Below are positions 45,546 through 53,656 of a stretch of 64,000 nt of DNA, piece by piece. Source of the DNA: Methanosarcinaceae archaeon (GTDB taxonomy: Archaea; Halobacteriota; Methanosarcinia; Methanosarcinales; Methanosarcinaceae). Both the position numbers and the translations under genes were made by a program. How positions within the stretch are numbered: position 1 is the first letter of the stretch; each line of letters begins with the position of its first letter. The stretch covers positions 1 to 64,000 of the forward strand of contig JAUWQD010000008.1 in assembly GCA_030611265.1 (NCBI GenBank), read 5' to 3'. The notes below the pieces were generated by a model. The model ran no database searches and had not been told where the DNA came from. It was given only the letters and a program-made list of their open reading frames with translations.

Positions 45546-46118
45546 ATGGACATGCACTGGCGAGAAAAAGAATTACATTATGCACTGCAAGAAGGGAAGT
45601 TGACAACCAGCGAGTTAGTACAACGGGTAAATATGAGCAAGGTAACTGCTTTGAAGTATCTGGAAACACTTAAAGAAAAAGGTTTGGTTGATTTTGAAGA
45701 GATTGGTCCTACAAAGATCTGGTTCTTGCAAACAGAAGGGAAAACAACTAAAAAAGCAATCAAGGTGCTGGTTGCAGATGATGATAAAAATATAATAGAC
45801 ATTATCAGGGATTCCCTCAACCCTGATATTTTTGAGGTGGTTGAAGCCTTAAATGGAAAAGAAGCATTAGGAATGGTCTTTGCAGAATCACCTGATATTT
45901 TGATTTTAGACATCATGATGCCTGGTATGGATGGTTATGAAGTGTGTGAAGAACTACGGAAACAAAATGCTACAAAAGATTTACCTATTATAATATTGTC
46001 TGCTAAAACGAGTGTGGAAGATAAACTTAAGGCAATGGATATTGGTATAAGTGATTATATTGGAAAGCCTTTTGACATAAGAGAGTTGGAAGCAAGAATA
46101 CAAATGGCACTGAAGTAA
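45546..46118 (+). CDS. Winged-helix/receiver protein, inverted domain order
   Basis: 190 residues. Residues 1-65 form a small winged helix (LTTSELVQRVNMSKVTALKYL, LKEKGLVDFEEIG) and residues 70-190 a receiver (IKVLVADDDKNIIDIIRDSL, LILDIMMPGMDGYEVCE, YIGKPFDIRELEARIQ). Most bacterial OmpR-type regulators have receiver first, DNA-binding last; here the order is reversed. It closes the two-component cluster, 46 bp after the kinase, and is the only DNA-binding candidate in it. Confidence 0.85.
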   Translation: MDMHWREKELHYALQEGKLTTSELVQRVNMSKVTALKYLETLKEKGLVDFEEIGPTKIWFLQTEGKTTKKAIKVLVADDDKNIIDIIRDSLNPDIFEVVEALNGKEALGMVFAESPDILILDIMMPGMDGYEVCEELRKQNATKDLPIIILSAKTSVEDKLKAMDIGISDYIGKPFDIRELEARIQMALK

Positions 46119-46180
46119 AGTTCAAGTATTCGAAATTGTTCTACTTTAACACAATTTTAAAAATCTAAAAATCAATAGTT

Positions 46181-46228
46181 GTGCCCATTTATTGTATCCT
46201 TATGGTATATTATACAATAAAAGGGCAC
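46181..46228. terminator. Long stem-loop after the two-component operon
   Basis: GTGCCCATTTATTGTAT and ATACAATAAAAGGGCAC pair over about 16 bp around a short loop, 60 bp past the last stop codon of the cluster. Probable terminator; it could also be the relic of a transposon end. Confidence 0.5.
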
Positions 46229-46270
46229 GATAACCCCACTCATATCCAACCCAATTCACATTTTATTAGA

Positions 46271-46386
46271 TATAGAGGCTGTCCAACAATCCAAAATCAC
46301 AGATAAAAGAAGGACAAATATGGCTTTAAATCAATAAATAAGGTTTTATTTTATCGTCCACAGCAATTATTAGACAGCCTCTATAG
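46271..46386. mobile_element. ~115-bp MITE-like element with GAGGCTGTC ends
   Basis: Left end TATAGAGGCTGTCCAACAAT and right end (reverse complement) TATAGAGGCTGTCTAATAAT match over 18 of 20 bases. The core terminal repeat starts GAGGCTGTC and is flanked on both sides by TATA, a likely 4-bp target duplication. The interior has no coding capacity. It looks like a deletion derivative of a DDE-type insertion sequence. Confidence 0.7.
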
Positions 46387-46574
46387 AGTAAGTAGTACCA
46401 TATCGTACAAGTATTTAAAATTATCTATGCGAATCGTTCAACTTTAAACGAAATGTATAACCACGTGGGATGAACTCCTGTTATGATATTCTGGTTCATG
46501 TGCTATTTTCAACACTCTTTTATATGGCGAATTTGTAGTATTTTGTGGATCTACCACATAAGAGAATAATAAAA

Positions 46575-46641
46575 CGAGAAAATCTTCGCTGACGCTCAGA
46601 TTGACTCGCACTATATAATTCTATAAATTATATACTACGAG
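46575..46641 (+). repeat. 63-bp two-hairpin element, copy C, at the MFS pseudogene start
   Basis: Hairpin 1: CGAG-aa-AATCT, 12-nt loop, AGATT-ga-CTCG; hairpin 2 as in copy A. It is bounded by ACGAGAAA on both sides (46574 and 46637). Flanks match the intact MFS gene's upstream region at 57165-57270, where no element is present (AATAAAATGAAAAACAGCAG), so this is an insertion that removed the start codon. Confidence 0.85.
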
Positions 46642-47247
46642 AAACAGCAGCATAAACAGTGCAGTGAAACCGAATGTATCCGATGGTATCAGTAGGAAAC
46701 TGCATATTCTTTCACGGTCTCGTTTTTTTGAGATATGTGGACAGGGATGCTGGTCACCCTGACACACCTGTCCACTCCGGCTACAAGAGGCAAGGCTGTT
46801 GGCATATATTCTACAATTCGTGGATTGGGTTTGGTTCGGGTCCTGTTATTGGCGGTGCGGTTGCTACGTATTATAGTTTTAATACTGCCTTTTTACCTGT
46901 GCGCCGCATTTGGACTTATGAGTTTCATATTGGTCAATCTTCTTGTGAAAGAAACACACAGCACCTGTGTTGAGAAGGTTGTGGATGAGGACGTGAAAAA
47001 CGGCAAGGGGTCTATACTGGTTCTTTCAGGTGCTATGTTTATGATGATGGTCGGCATCATGATGATCGTTGCACTCCTGCCCGAATATGAGATTCGACTT
47101 GGAGCACCGGAATTTTCGTTGGGCGTAGCGTTATCTGCACATATGCTTACTCGTTTGATATTTCAAACGCCGATCGATGCATTGTCAGAGGATAGGCAGG
47201 AAAAAGTTGATCGTCGGAGGTCTGCTATTAAGCGCCCCTCTTCCGAT
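46642..47247 (+). pseudogene. Broken copy of the MFS transporter gene (source-like paralogue at 57250)
   Basis: The sequence aligns with 57253-58155 at high identity (for example CACCTGTCCACTCCGGCTAC and AGGCAAGGCTGTTGGCATAT are shared) but lacks about 300 bp near the N-terminus, has several frameshifts, and stops aligning after the SDKIGRKK-equivalent region. Its start codon has been displaced by the two-hairpin element. The last part runs in frame into argC, giving a misleading fused reading frame; argC has its own start at 47305. Confidence 0.88.
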
Positions 47248-47304
47248 CAAAACCGAACTCGACTAATAACAACTTTAATTAATATTGGAACTATACATTG
47301 TGGC

Positions 47305-48327
47305 ATGAGCGATATGATAAACGTAGGAATTATCGGCGGGTCTGGATACACAGGCGGGGAATTGATGCGCCTGTTACTGAGGCATCCATATGTTAACATC
47401 GAGGCAGCGACATCAAGGCGTCTGGCAGGTAAGGATGTGTGCGATACGCATACACACCTGCGCAGGTTTTTGGATATGCAATTCGAGGATTTGAGTCCTG
47501 ATGAGATAAAAAACCGCTGCGATGTTGTGTTCGTCGCTGTTCCGCACGGAACTTCGATGAATATTGTGCCGCAGTTACTTGATGGCAATACTAAGGTCAT
47601 TGACTTGAGCGCAGATTATCGCCTAAAGACCGATGTGTTCGAGAAGGTGTATGAGATCAAACACACAAACCCGATAGATGCAGTCTTTGGTCTTGTTGAA
47701 CTGCACCCCGATGTTGCGGATGAGATGTTCATCTCAAATCCGGGTTGCTACCCCACAGGGGCGATTCTCTCGGCAGCACCGCTTGTGGCTGCGGGTCTGG
47801 TCGATGCCGCAATATTTGATTCAAAGTCCGGCATTTCAGGTGCGGGCATCAACCCAAGCGTGACTTCGCACTATCCGAACATGGCTGAGAATATACAGCC
47901 TTACAAGTTAACAACACACCGCCACCGTGTCGAGATTTTCCAGGAACTTAACCACCTGGATAATTCACTTACGAACATCAGTTTCACACCCCATGTGATC
48001 CCATCGGTTCGTGGAATATTGACTACGGCGCACATTTTCACAAAATCCACCCTCTCGGCAGATGAGGTCAAGCGAATCTACACGGATTTCTACAAGGACA
48101 AGCCATTCATGCGCGTGATAGATGGAATCCCAACGCTGAGCGCGGTCAGGGGCTCGAACTTCTGTGACATCGGTTTCGAGGTTGACGAGCAGAACAACCG
48201 TGTTGTTGTTATCTCTGCAATCGACAATCTGGTGAAAGGCGCGTCCGGGCAGGCTATTCAGAACATGAATTTGATGTGTGGATTTGAGGAGGCAGAGGGG
48301 TTGTGGGTGGCTGGGGTTGCGCCTTGA
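47305..48327 (+). CDS. argC: N-acetyl-gamma-glutamyl-phosphate reductase
   Basis: 340 residues. INVGIIGGSGYTGGELMRLL is the NADP site, VFVAVPHGTSMNIVPQL and ISNPGCYPTGAILSAAPLV (catalytic Cys) the signature, and HRHRVEIFQEL and FTPHVIPSVRGILTTAH the C-terminal motifs. It makes N-acetylglutamate semialdehyde in arginine biosynthesis. The start is the ATG at 47305 (MSDMINVGII); upstream in-frame codons belong to the MFS pseudogene. Only 57 bp separate the pseudogene from the start, so the promoter may be inside former MFS DNA. Confidence 0.93.
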   Translation: MSDMINVGIIGGSGYTGGELMRLLLRHPYVNIEAATSRRLAGKDVCDTHTHLRRFLDMQFEDLSPDEIKNRCDVVFVAVPHGTSMNIVPQLLDGNTKVIDLSADYRLKTDVFEKVYEIKHTNPIDAVFGLVELHPDVADEMFISNPGCYPTGAILSAAPLVAAGLVDAAIFDSKSGISGAGINPSVTSHYPNMAENIQPYKLTTHRHRVEIFQELNHLDNSLTNISFTPHVIPSVRGILTTAHIFTKSTLSADEVKRIYTDFYKDKPFMRVIDGIPTLSAVRGSNFCDIGFEVDEQNNRVVVISAIDNLVKGASGQAIQNMNLMCGFEEAEGLWVAGVAP

Positions 48328-48367
48328 TTGATTTTGTGGGATTTTTGAATAAATAACAGGAGTTATA

Positions 48368-48398
48368 GCATACATTTTCAATTGTTGAAAATATATGC
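48368..48398. repeat. Stem-loop downstream of argC
   Basis: GCATACATTTTCAA and TTGAAAATATATGC pair almost fully over a 3-nt loop. Possible argC terminator. Confidence 0.4.
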
Positions 48399-48462
48399 GA
48401 ATAACAAAAATTATGGGTGCATTTCAATTAGATTACATAGTAGATAAACTTTTTAAAAGTTC

Positions 48463-48738
48463 ATGGAATCTCTACCAAATATATATGAGTTGAATGCAAA
48501 TGCAATGATTGATGCGAATGTTGTTTATCACATTAATGTAGCGAGAAAATCATTTAATCATGAGCTTTATTCAGTTACAATATTTCATTGCGCGATTGCT
48601 CTTGAAGAACAATTGAGTGCAATTTACGAAATTGTAACAAATCGTGATGAAGGCAAATTATACTACCAAAAAGGGTTGGAAAGTATGAACCTAGATCGTC
48701 TCATTAAATGGGCTAATCACACGACGTACATTTTATAA
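48463..48738 (+). CDS. Small HEPN-like protein (tentative)
   Basis: 91 residues, helical. AMIDANVVYHINVARKSFNH and SVTIFHCAIALEEQLSAIYE resemble the two-helix core of HEPN proteins, which pair with nucleotidyltransferases or act as RNases, but the catalytic Rx4-6H is not evident. It lies 25 bp before the HicBA pair, suggesting a small defence or toxin-antitoxin group. Naming is weak. Confidence 0.45.
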   Translation: MESLPNIYELNANAMIDANVVYHINVARKSFNHELYSVTIFHCAIALEEQLSAIYEIVTNRDEGKLYYQKGLESMNLDRLIKWANHTTYIL

Positions 48739-48763
48739 ACATAAACAGAATAGGTATTAAACA

Positions 48764-49036
48764 ATGGTCGTTCAATTTATTCTTACTGATTATGTAAATC
48801 AGCTATTGGCACATGCTGTCTATGACAAGTTGGATGATGGTACATATTCGGGACGAATTCCACAATGTGTTGGGGTAGTTTCATTTGGAACAACATTGCG
48901 TGAATGCGAGGATGAACTTCACTCTACTCTGGAAGATTGGATTTTGTTGGGGCTTAAGTTAGGTCATCCATTGCCTGTAATTGCAGAGATAAATCTTAAT
49001 CAGGAGCCTTCGTGTGAGCCAGTGGAAGCCATGTAA
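48764..49036 (+). CDS. hicB: HicB-type antitoxin
   Basis: 90 residues. DKLDDGTYSGRIPQCVGVVS followed by CEDELHSTLEDWILLGLKLG is the HicB partial RNase-H fold that neutralises HicA. No C-terminal DNA-binding domain is visible. The HicA start overlaps its end by 23 bases. Confidence 0.8.
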   Translation: MVVQFILTDYVNQLLAHAVYDKLDDGTYSGRIPQCVGVVSFGTTLRECEDELHSTLEDWILLGLKLGHPLPVIAEINLNQEPSCEPVEAM

Positions 49037-49243
49037 ACGACGAGATTTTATAAAGAGACTCCACAAGTTTGGCTTTGTAGGTCCATATTCTGGCACCCGT
49101 CATCAATTTTTAGTCTTTGAAAATCATCGTATGACAATTCCTTCAAATGCCGAATATTCCGTCCACAACTTAGAATGATGATTCGGGAAATTGAAAACAT
49201 TTTAAATCGAAAGATCAAGTTGGATGAGTGGAATCAACTGTAA
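49014..49243 (+). pseudogene. HicA-type toxin, frameshifted near its end
   Basis: A GTG at 49014 opens VSQWKPCKRRDFIKRLHKFG, FVGPYSGTRHQFLVFENH and RMTIPSNAEYSVHNLE, then stops at 49178. HicA proteins have the catalytic His in 'G.RH' and continue with 'PQLRMMIREIENIL...'. That continuation is present in the next frame from about 49166 (LRMMIREIENILNRKI ... to 49243). One inserted base near 49160-49166 truncates the helix. A 54-residue shortened toxin or an inactive pseudogene are both possible. Confidence 0.75.
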
Positions 49244-49273
49244 TGAATGGGATTCCCCAAAATCATATTATGC

Positions 49274-49288
49274 TTAGCCGAAGGCTAA
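49274..49288. terminator. Stem-loop between HicA and marC (convergent)
   Basis: TTAGCC-gaa-GGCTAA lies between two convergent transcripts and may serve both. Confidence 0.5.
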
Positions 49289-49293
49289 ACTCA

Positions 49294-49935
49294 TCAAACC
49301 AACACCACCATAAAATTCACCACCGCTTCCTCAATCCCTGTTATCATGAACTGGATCGCTATGGCTGCAAGTAGAAGTCCCATGATCCTTACTATGACCA
49401 TCGTGCCTGTATGGCCAAGGGAGTCAAAGACCTTTTCGGATCTGGACAAGATGAAATATGAAAGCAGGTAAACCAGACCGATAACGGCAAAGAGGATGGC
49501 TTGATCTGTAATTCCGCTTGCCGTATTGAAGAGGACGATTCCCGTGGTAATGGCACCCGGTCCTGTGAGTAAAGGTACTGCAAGAGGTGTCACTACAAGA
49601 TCCTCACTTCGCATTGACTCTTCCTCTTCCGCTGCGCTGGTTTTAGTTCCCGGCCTTCTGCCCAAAAGCATCTCTATGGCAATGATGAGTAATATGATAC
49701 CCCCGGCTATCCTGAAAGAGTACATCTCTATACCAAGGAAGTGAAAAATCGTATTTCCAGCAAGGGTAAAGATTACCAGAACAACAGCCGCCACAATTAC
49801 TGCTTTTTTCACCATATTTTGGCGGGTCTTTTGATCGAAGTCGCTGAGAAAAGCCCTAAAAAGAGGCACGTTCACTATGGGGTCAACTATTATGAAAAAT
49901 GTAATGAATGAGGATAATGCAAAGTTCAGACCCAT
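49294..49935 (-). CDS. MarC/UPF0056-family membrane protein
   Basis: 213 residues, about six transmembrane helices. FFIIVDPIVNVPLFRAFLSD and VTPLAVPLLTGPGAITTGIV are typical of the family, whose transport substrate is unknown. An inverted two-hairpin element lies 40 bp upstream (49975-50037), with its AT-rich hairpin nearest the gene, and may contribute to the promoter. Confidence 0.87.
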   Translation of the reverse strand: MGLNFALSSFITFFIIVDPIVNVPLFRAFLSDFDQKTRQNMVKKAVIVAAVVLVIFTLAGNTIFHFLGIEMYSFRIAGGIILLIIAIEMLLGRRPGTKTSAAEEEESMRSEDLVVTPLAVPLLTGPGAITTGIVLFNTASGITDQAILFAVIGLVYLLSYFILSRSEKVFDSLGHTGTMVIVRIMGLLLAAIAIQFMITGIEEAVVNFMVVLV

Positions 49936-49974
49936 GATGGTATTTCTGCATAGATATGTTTATAGTTTGTCATT

Positions 49975-50037
49975 GCTGTATATAATTTATAGACTTATAT
50001 AGTTCAAGTTAATCCGAGCATAGCGAGGATTTTCTCG
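49975..50037 (-). repeat. 63-bp two-hairpin element, copy D (inverted)
   Basis: Read on the minus strand: CGAG-aa-AATCC, 11-nt loop (TCGCTATGCTC), GGATT-aa-CTTG, then TATATAAGT, a short loop and AATTATATA. The inner stem is the third variant with both arms changed; the outer stem keeps a G-T pair. Confidence 0.85.
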
Positions 50038-50111
50038 ATTATGTTTTCAATTATGAATTATGCCTGAATCAGGGGCAAAATATAATACCAATCATAGTAA
50101 TCTGCCAGACT

Positions 50112-50336
50112 ATGGACGATACAAAAAAAGGTCAAGTTAAAAAGCTCTACAAAAATTCTGCACCAATTATTACAATCATCGGAATCATAGTCACAGCCCT
50201 GCTTTTCAAAGGACTCTTGATGTTTGCCGACCAAGGCGATCTGTTCATGGTCATCCTTATGGCAGTGGGAATATCGGCTGTTGCATTTGTTTTGACAAAA
50301 GTAATAAGGTTAAGTTTAATCTCAGAAATGAAATGA
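50112..50336 (+). CDS. Small two-TM membrane protein, unknown
   Basis: 74 residues: a basic N-terminus (MDDTKKGQVKKLYKNSAP), two hydrophobic helices (IITIIGIIVTALLFKGLLMF; MVILMAVGISAVAFVL) and a short basic tail. Family not recognised. It converges on the topoisomerase gene with a 4-bp gap. Confidence 0.55.
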   Translation: MDDTKKGQVKKLYKNSAPIITIIGIIVTALLFKGLLMFADQGDLFMVILMAVGISAVAFVLTKVIRLSLISEMK

Positions 50337-50340
50337 AGGA

Positions 50341-51462
50341 TCAAATGATCCCCATATCAGTCAACCTTTCCGGCAGGTATTTGTCTGTTACAAAATCCAG
50401 ACCCTTGCCTGCGAAAGCTTGCTGTTCTGCCTTTTTCTTGATGTCAAGCTGGAGCTTGATCTGCTCTTTCCAGTAGTCAGACTCAAACCTTGGGTCTGAA
50501 AGTTCGCTTCGTAGAGCTGCCACGTCCTTGTCAGTCAACTTGTCGGTTGAGAGTTCATACTCAACAATATCAGATGGCTGTACGCCAATAAACTGTGCGC
50601 CCGGGGTTGCCATGTATTCCGATAGGTGTGCACTCTTAATTGCACCGTATGCGACCGATGCAAAGATACGATACGACCATGGGTCACCATCAGTAAATAC
50701 CGTGACAGGTATGCCAAGTTCCTCATTCATACGCTTTATCATGCGTCTGGTAGAACGTGCAGGCTGACCTTTGAGGTGAACAAGGATGGCATTGTATTTT
50801 TCGTCAAAACCGTTCTCTATAAGACGTGCATACATACCACCAGTCTCAATCGCAATAATGAACTTTGCATCATGGTCAAGGAACTCGATGTTCTCAACAT
50901 TGAATGGGATCTGATACCCACTTTCACCAATATCTTCCTGACAGTGAATGGTGCGGGAGCCGCGCTTTGTTTGCTCGCGTATCCTTATTGGACCAAACAT
51001 CGTAGCACCGTCCTCTTCAGGTCGCATGTGGAAATATTCCCTTTGCAGGCCTGTGATGATCTCAAGGTCTTCGATAAGCCTGTCACTCTCAGGCTGCTCA
51101 CGGAACTTGGCTATGTCCCAGTTCTCTGATATGTAATACAACTCCCTGAGCGTCGAGCCGCGATCCTGTTGAAGATGGTTCTTTATGATAAAATCAACCA
51201 CATGTGTGCTCTTTAACAACTGGAACGCACCCTTTACAGTCTTTGCACTTCTCTCACTCTCACGGTCGCCATATACCCACACATTGCTTTTATCATCATA
51301 GCGGATATTCTCTTTAGTACGGCTTGGAAGGCTGACATTTGGCACAACTTCGTCAAGGAACTGGTTGTATAATTTCTCGGTCAAACCCATAAGTCGGTTC
51401 TTTGCAAGAGCATTTTGCTGTTTTTTATGATCTTTTTGATCAATTGATTCGTTATCGCTCAT
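50341..51462 (-). CDS. top6A: DNA topoisomerase VI subunit A (Spo11-like)
   Basis: 373 residues. A winged-helix CAP domain with the active-site tyrosine ([14 protein letters not shown]) is followed by a TOPRIM domain ([32 protein letters not shown] with the Asp-x-Asp-like metal site). It makes the transient double-strand break for type IIB supercoil relaxation. Subunit B is normally encoded directly upstream; here an HsdR-N-like gene is upstream, so top6B must be elsewhere. Confidence 0.93.
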   Translation of the reverse strand: MSDNESIDQKDHKKQQNALAKNRLMGLTEKLYNQFLDEVVPNVSLPSRTKENIRYDDKSNVWVYGDRESERSAKTVKGAFQLLKSTHVVDFIIKNHLQQDRGSTLRELYYISENWDIAKFREQPESDRLIEDLEIITGLQREYFHMRPEEDGATMFGPIRIREQTKRGSRTIHCQEDIGESGYQIPFNVENIEFLDHDAKFIIAIETGGMYARLIENGFDEKYNAILVHLKGQPARSTRRMIKRMNEELGIPVTVFTDGDPWSYRIFASVAYGAIKSAHLSEYMATPGAQFIGVQPSDIVEYELSTDKLTDKDVAALRSELSDPRFESDYWKEQIKLQLDIKKKAEQQAFAGKGLDFVTDKYLPERLTDMGII

Positions 51463-51510
51463 CTAAACAACTTCCATTTTGTTTTGTGCATATTATCATA
51501 AAAGCCATTG

Positions 51511-51590
51511 CTTTTTTTCTCTGTGTCCCTCTGTGGTTTTCCGAACCATTCCAGAAGATAATAATAAATCTCACTTTTTAAACAGGCACG
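51511..51590 (-). repeat. Interspersed repeat (TTTTCTGG / CCACAGAG family), inverted copy
   Basis: On the minus strand GAGATTTATTATTATCTTCTGG is followed by a few bases and GGTTCGGAAAACCACAGAG. It matches the copy at 18153 in order and spacing. It lies between top6A and the HsdR-N-like gene. Confidence 0.6.
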
Positions 51591-51685
51591 ACTTTTAACA
51601 CAAAGCCGATTACACATTAAACCGTTTTTTAAAATTGTACAAAGGCAAGGGTGAGATGTACCCCTATCTTCACATATCCAAGAGT

Positions 51686-52771
51686 TTAGCCTTCTGCCTT
51701 ATCAAACCATTCCACAACATTCTTGAATTTATGTGCAAGTGGATATATCTCGTTCAGGTTATTGATAGGATTTTTCACTTCATTTTTAACATTGTTTTCA
51801 TCATCGAATACACCAACATACTTTTGTTTGCTGTTAAAATGCATGCGACATATTGGTTTACGGTTATTGTTATCTAATAATATTCCACAATATCGTTTGG
51901 TGCCACGTGCCACAATTCTACTTGGGTCAATAATCTCACTAAGAATTGCTTTTATGATGTAGTATCCTTCCAATTCTTCCTCAGTGAGAACTATTCCGTC
52001 ATCTATGATAGACTCTATTGAAGTGTCAACCGCATCGATTTCAGATACATTTTTCTCATCTGCCATGGCGAATTTTAACCGTTCATTGATTCGCTCGTTT
52101 ATGAATTGATTAAATGCGTTTTTTGTAATTGGGATGAAGCTTTGTTTAACGTTCTGAGTTAAAACTTTTCCAGTATATACCTGACTGGCAAAAAATTTAA
52201 CAAAATTCTCCGAAGGCGACATCATTTCTTTCAAAAGAATGTGCTTGATTTCCTTGGCGTATTTTAGTTCGCTGGCCACTGTGGCCAGTTCATCGACGTT
52301 GAATTCTTCTTTTTTGAATCGTTTGAGTTCTTCTACAGAAGATTCTTTGATGTTTAGTAAATCGACTTCAAGAAACGGTTTCTCGTCCATCTTATTGGCA
52401 GACTCCAAATCCGAATAAAACCTATAGATGATTCCATTAGTTAGAATCCCAACTTTAGCGTCACTTACATGGAAATACCTCAACAATTGAGATGCGTGTT
52501 CTTTGTCAAGGTCGGCGTCAATGCTTTTGCATTCAATTAACATGATAGGTTTGCCATTTTTGAATATGGCATAATCAACCTTTTCACCTTTTTTTGTTCC
52601 CACATCTGCCGTAAATTCCGGCGTAACTTCGGTCGGATCAAACACGTTGTATCCCAATATGTTAATAAGGGGCATTATCAAAGCATTTTTCGTGGCTTCT
52701 TCTGTGGTTATATTTTCAGCCATATCTGGTATTTTTGATGCCAGCAATTTAATTTCATCAATAAAATCCAT
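51686..52771 (-). CDS. Type I restriction HsdR N-terminal-like nuclease domain protein
   Basis: 361 residues. The N-terminal ~170 residues are a PD-(D/E)xK nuclease-like domain as in HsdR (KVDYAIFKNGKPIMLIECKS, with D and ExK in place; HASQLLRYFHVSDAKVGILT). The rest has no recognised helicase or translocase motif; a small beta domain ends the chain (RYCGILLDNNNRKPICRMHF). No hsdM or hsdS is nearby. Stand-alone proteins of this type are common in archaea; a defence or nucleic-acid repair role is inferred. Confidence 0.8.
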   Translation of the reverse strand: MDFIDEIKLLASKIPDMAENITTEEATKNALIMPLINILGYNVFDPTEVTPEFTADVGTKKGEKVDYAIFKNGKPIMLIECKSIDADLDKEHASQLLRYFHVSDAKVGILTNGIIYRFYSDLESANKMDEKPFLEVDLLNIKESSVEELKRFKKEEFNVDELATVASELKYAKEIKHILLKEMMSPSENFVKFFASQVYTGKVLTQNVKQSFIPITKNAFNQFINERINERLKFAMADEKNVSEIDAVDTSIESIIDDGIVLTEEELEGYYIIKAILSEIIDPSRIVARGTKRYCGILLDNNNRKPICRMHFNSKQKYVGVFDDENNVKNEVKNPINNLNEIYPLAHKFKNVVEWFDKAEG

Positions 52772-53050
52772 TATCTAAAATCTCCTTTCATTTAATCCCC
52801 ACTTTGCATAATTCAGTAATCGTCAATTCTTGCATATGTACACACGATTAACAGACAGTGAATATTTCTTATAACAATTTTTATATTATTGCAGTTAAAT
52901 CTTTCGGTTTTCTGGGGCTGTAAAATACTTTGGTGTTGTGATACATGAAGGTTGGTGCGTCAATAAACATAATAGCAATATCTGCGTTCATTTGCGTGCA
53001 TCTGCGGTTCATTTTAATTGACCGCCGATATTTCAGACAACACCGTTTAT
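52772..53050. other. Gene-free stretch with CCGCAGAT-type repeat fragment
   Basis: A fragment near 52980-53012 (ATCTGCGTTCATTTGCGTGC then ATCTGCGGTTCA) belongs to the repeat style at 11064. No gene or RNA was recognised. The promoter of the HsdR-N-like gene should lie near 52790-52850. Confidence 0.45.
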
Positions 53051-53096
53051 AGTTAAAAACCAAACAATGCTGACTAACATTGTATGGTTTCTAACT
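53051..53096 (-). terminator. Long stem-loop after hsp20
   Basis: GTTAGAAACCATACAATG pairs with CATTGTTTGGTTTTTAAC on the minus strand, directly after the hsp20 stop at 53102. Likely terminator of the wHTH-cdc48-hsp20 operon. Confidence 0.6.
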
Positions 53097-53101
53097 GTAA
53101 T

Positions 53102-53632
53102 CTACTCGATCTGGATCGAGGTCTTTTTCTCGGAATCCCGTCGCTCAAAGATGACCTCAAGTACACCGTTGAGATAGGTCGCCTTTGCACTGTCCGGGTC
53201 AATCTTGACAGGCAGTTCAATGTATTCGGAATACTTTCGTTCACCATGTGTTGCTTTAAGTTCAACTGCTGAATCGGTTGCATCCAATTGTATGTCTTCT
53301 TTCTCGATACCGGGCATTTCAGCAACCACATGTACACTATCTTCGATATCAAAGACATCGACAAGCGGTTTTCTCTCTCCTATGTACATTTGGTTTCCTT
53401 CTGTTTTTCCGCTTACTGCTTCAGGAGGTAAATTACCAAATTCACGAATCTCCGGCTCTTCACCCCGACGCTGGCTCACTGAGAATCCATACACGAAAGG
53501 CTGTTTTGAAAGTTCATCCATGCTAATTCCCATTTCATTTAACATGTGATCTATCACACTTTCGACATCTTCAAAGGGGTTTGCCCCGAAGATATCATCG
53601 AACAAACTTTTTCTTCGTCTTTTGTCTGCCAT
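53102..53632 (-). CDS. Small heat-shock protein (Hsp20/alpha-crystallin)
   Basis: 176 residues. The alpha-crystallin domain (about 85-176) has RKPLVDVFDIEDSVHVVAEM, PGIEKEDIQLDATDSAVEL and the conserved A-x-x-x-G-V-L (ATYLNGVLEVIF). An ATP-independent holdase. It is the last gene of an operon with cdc48, 24 bp after it, so holdase and unfoldase are made together. Confidence 0.93.
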   Translation of the reverse strand: MADKRRRKSLFDDIFGANPFEDVESVIDHMLNEMGISMDELSKQPFVYGFSVSQRRGEEPEIREFGNLPPEAVSGKTEGNQMYIGERKPLVDVFDIEDSVHVVAEMPGIEKEDIQLDATDSAVELKATHGERKYSEYIELPVKIDPDSAKATYLNGVLEVIFERRDSEKKTSIQIE

Positions 53633-53656
53633 AATGTATCACCTCTTGATGTCTGT

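Noticed and set aside
46735-48327. A 530-residue MFS-ArgC fusion protein
   Set aside because: The MFS part is a frameshifted, internally deleted copy of the gene at 57250, and argC has a normal start at 47305.
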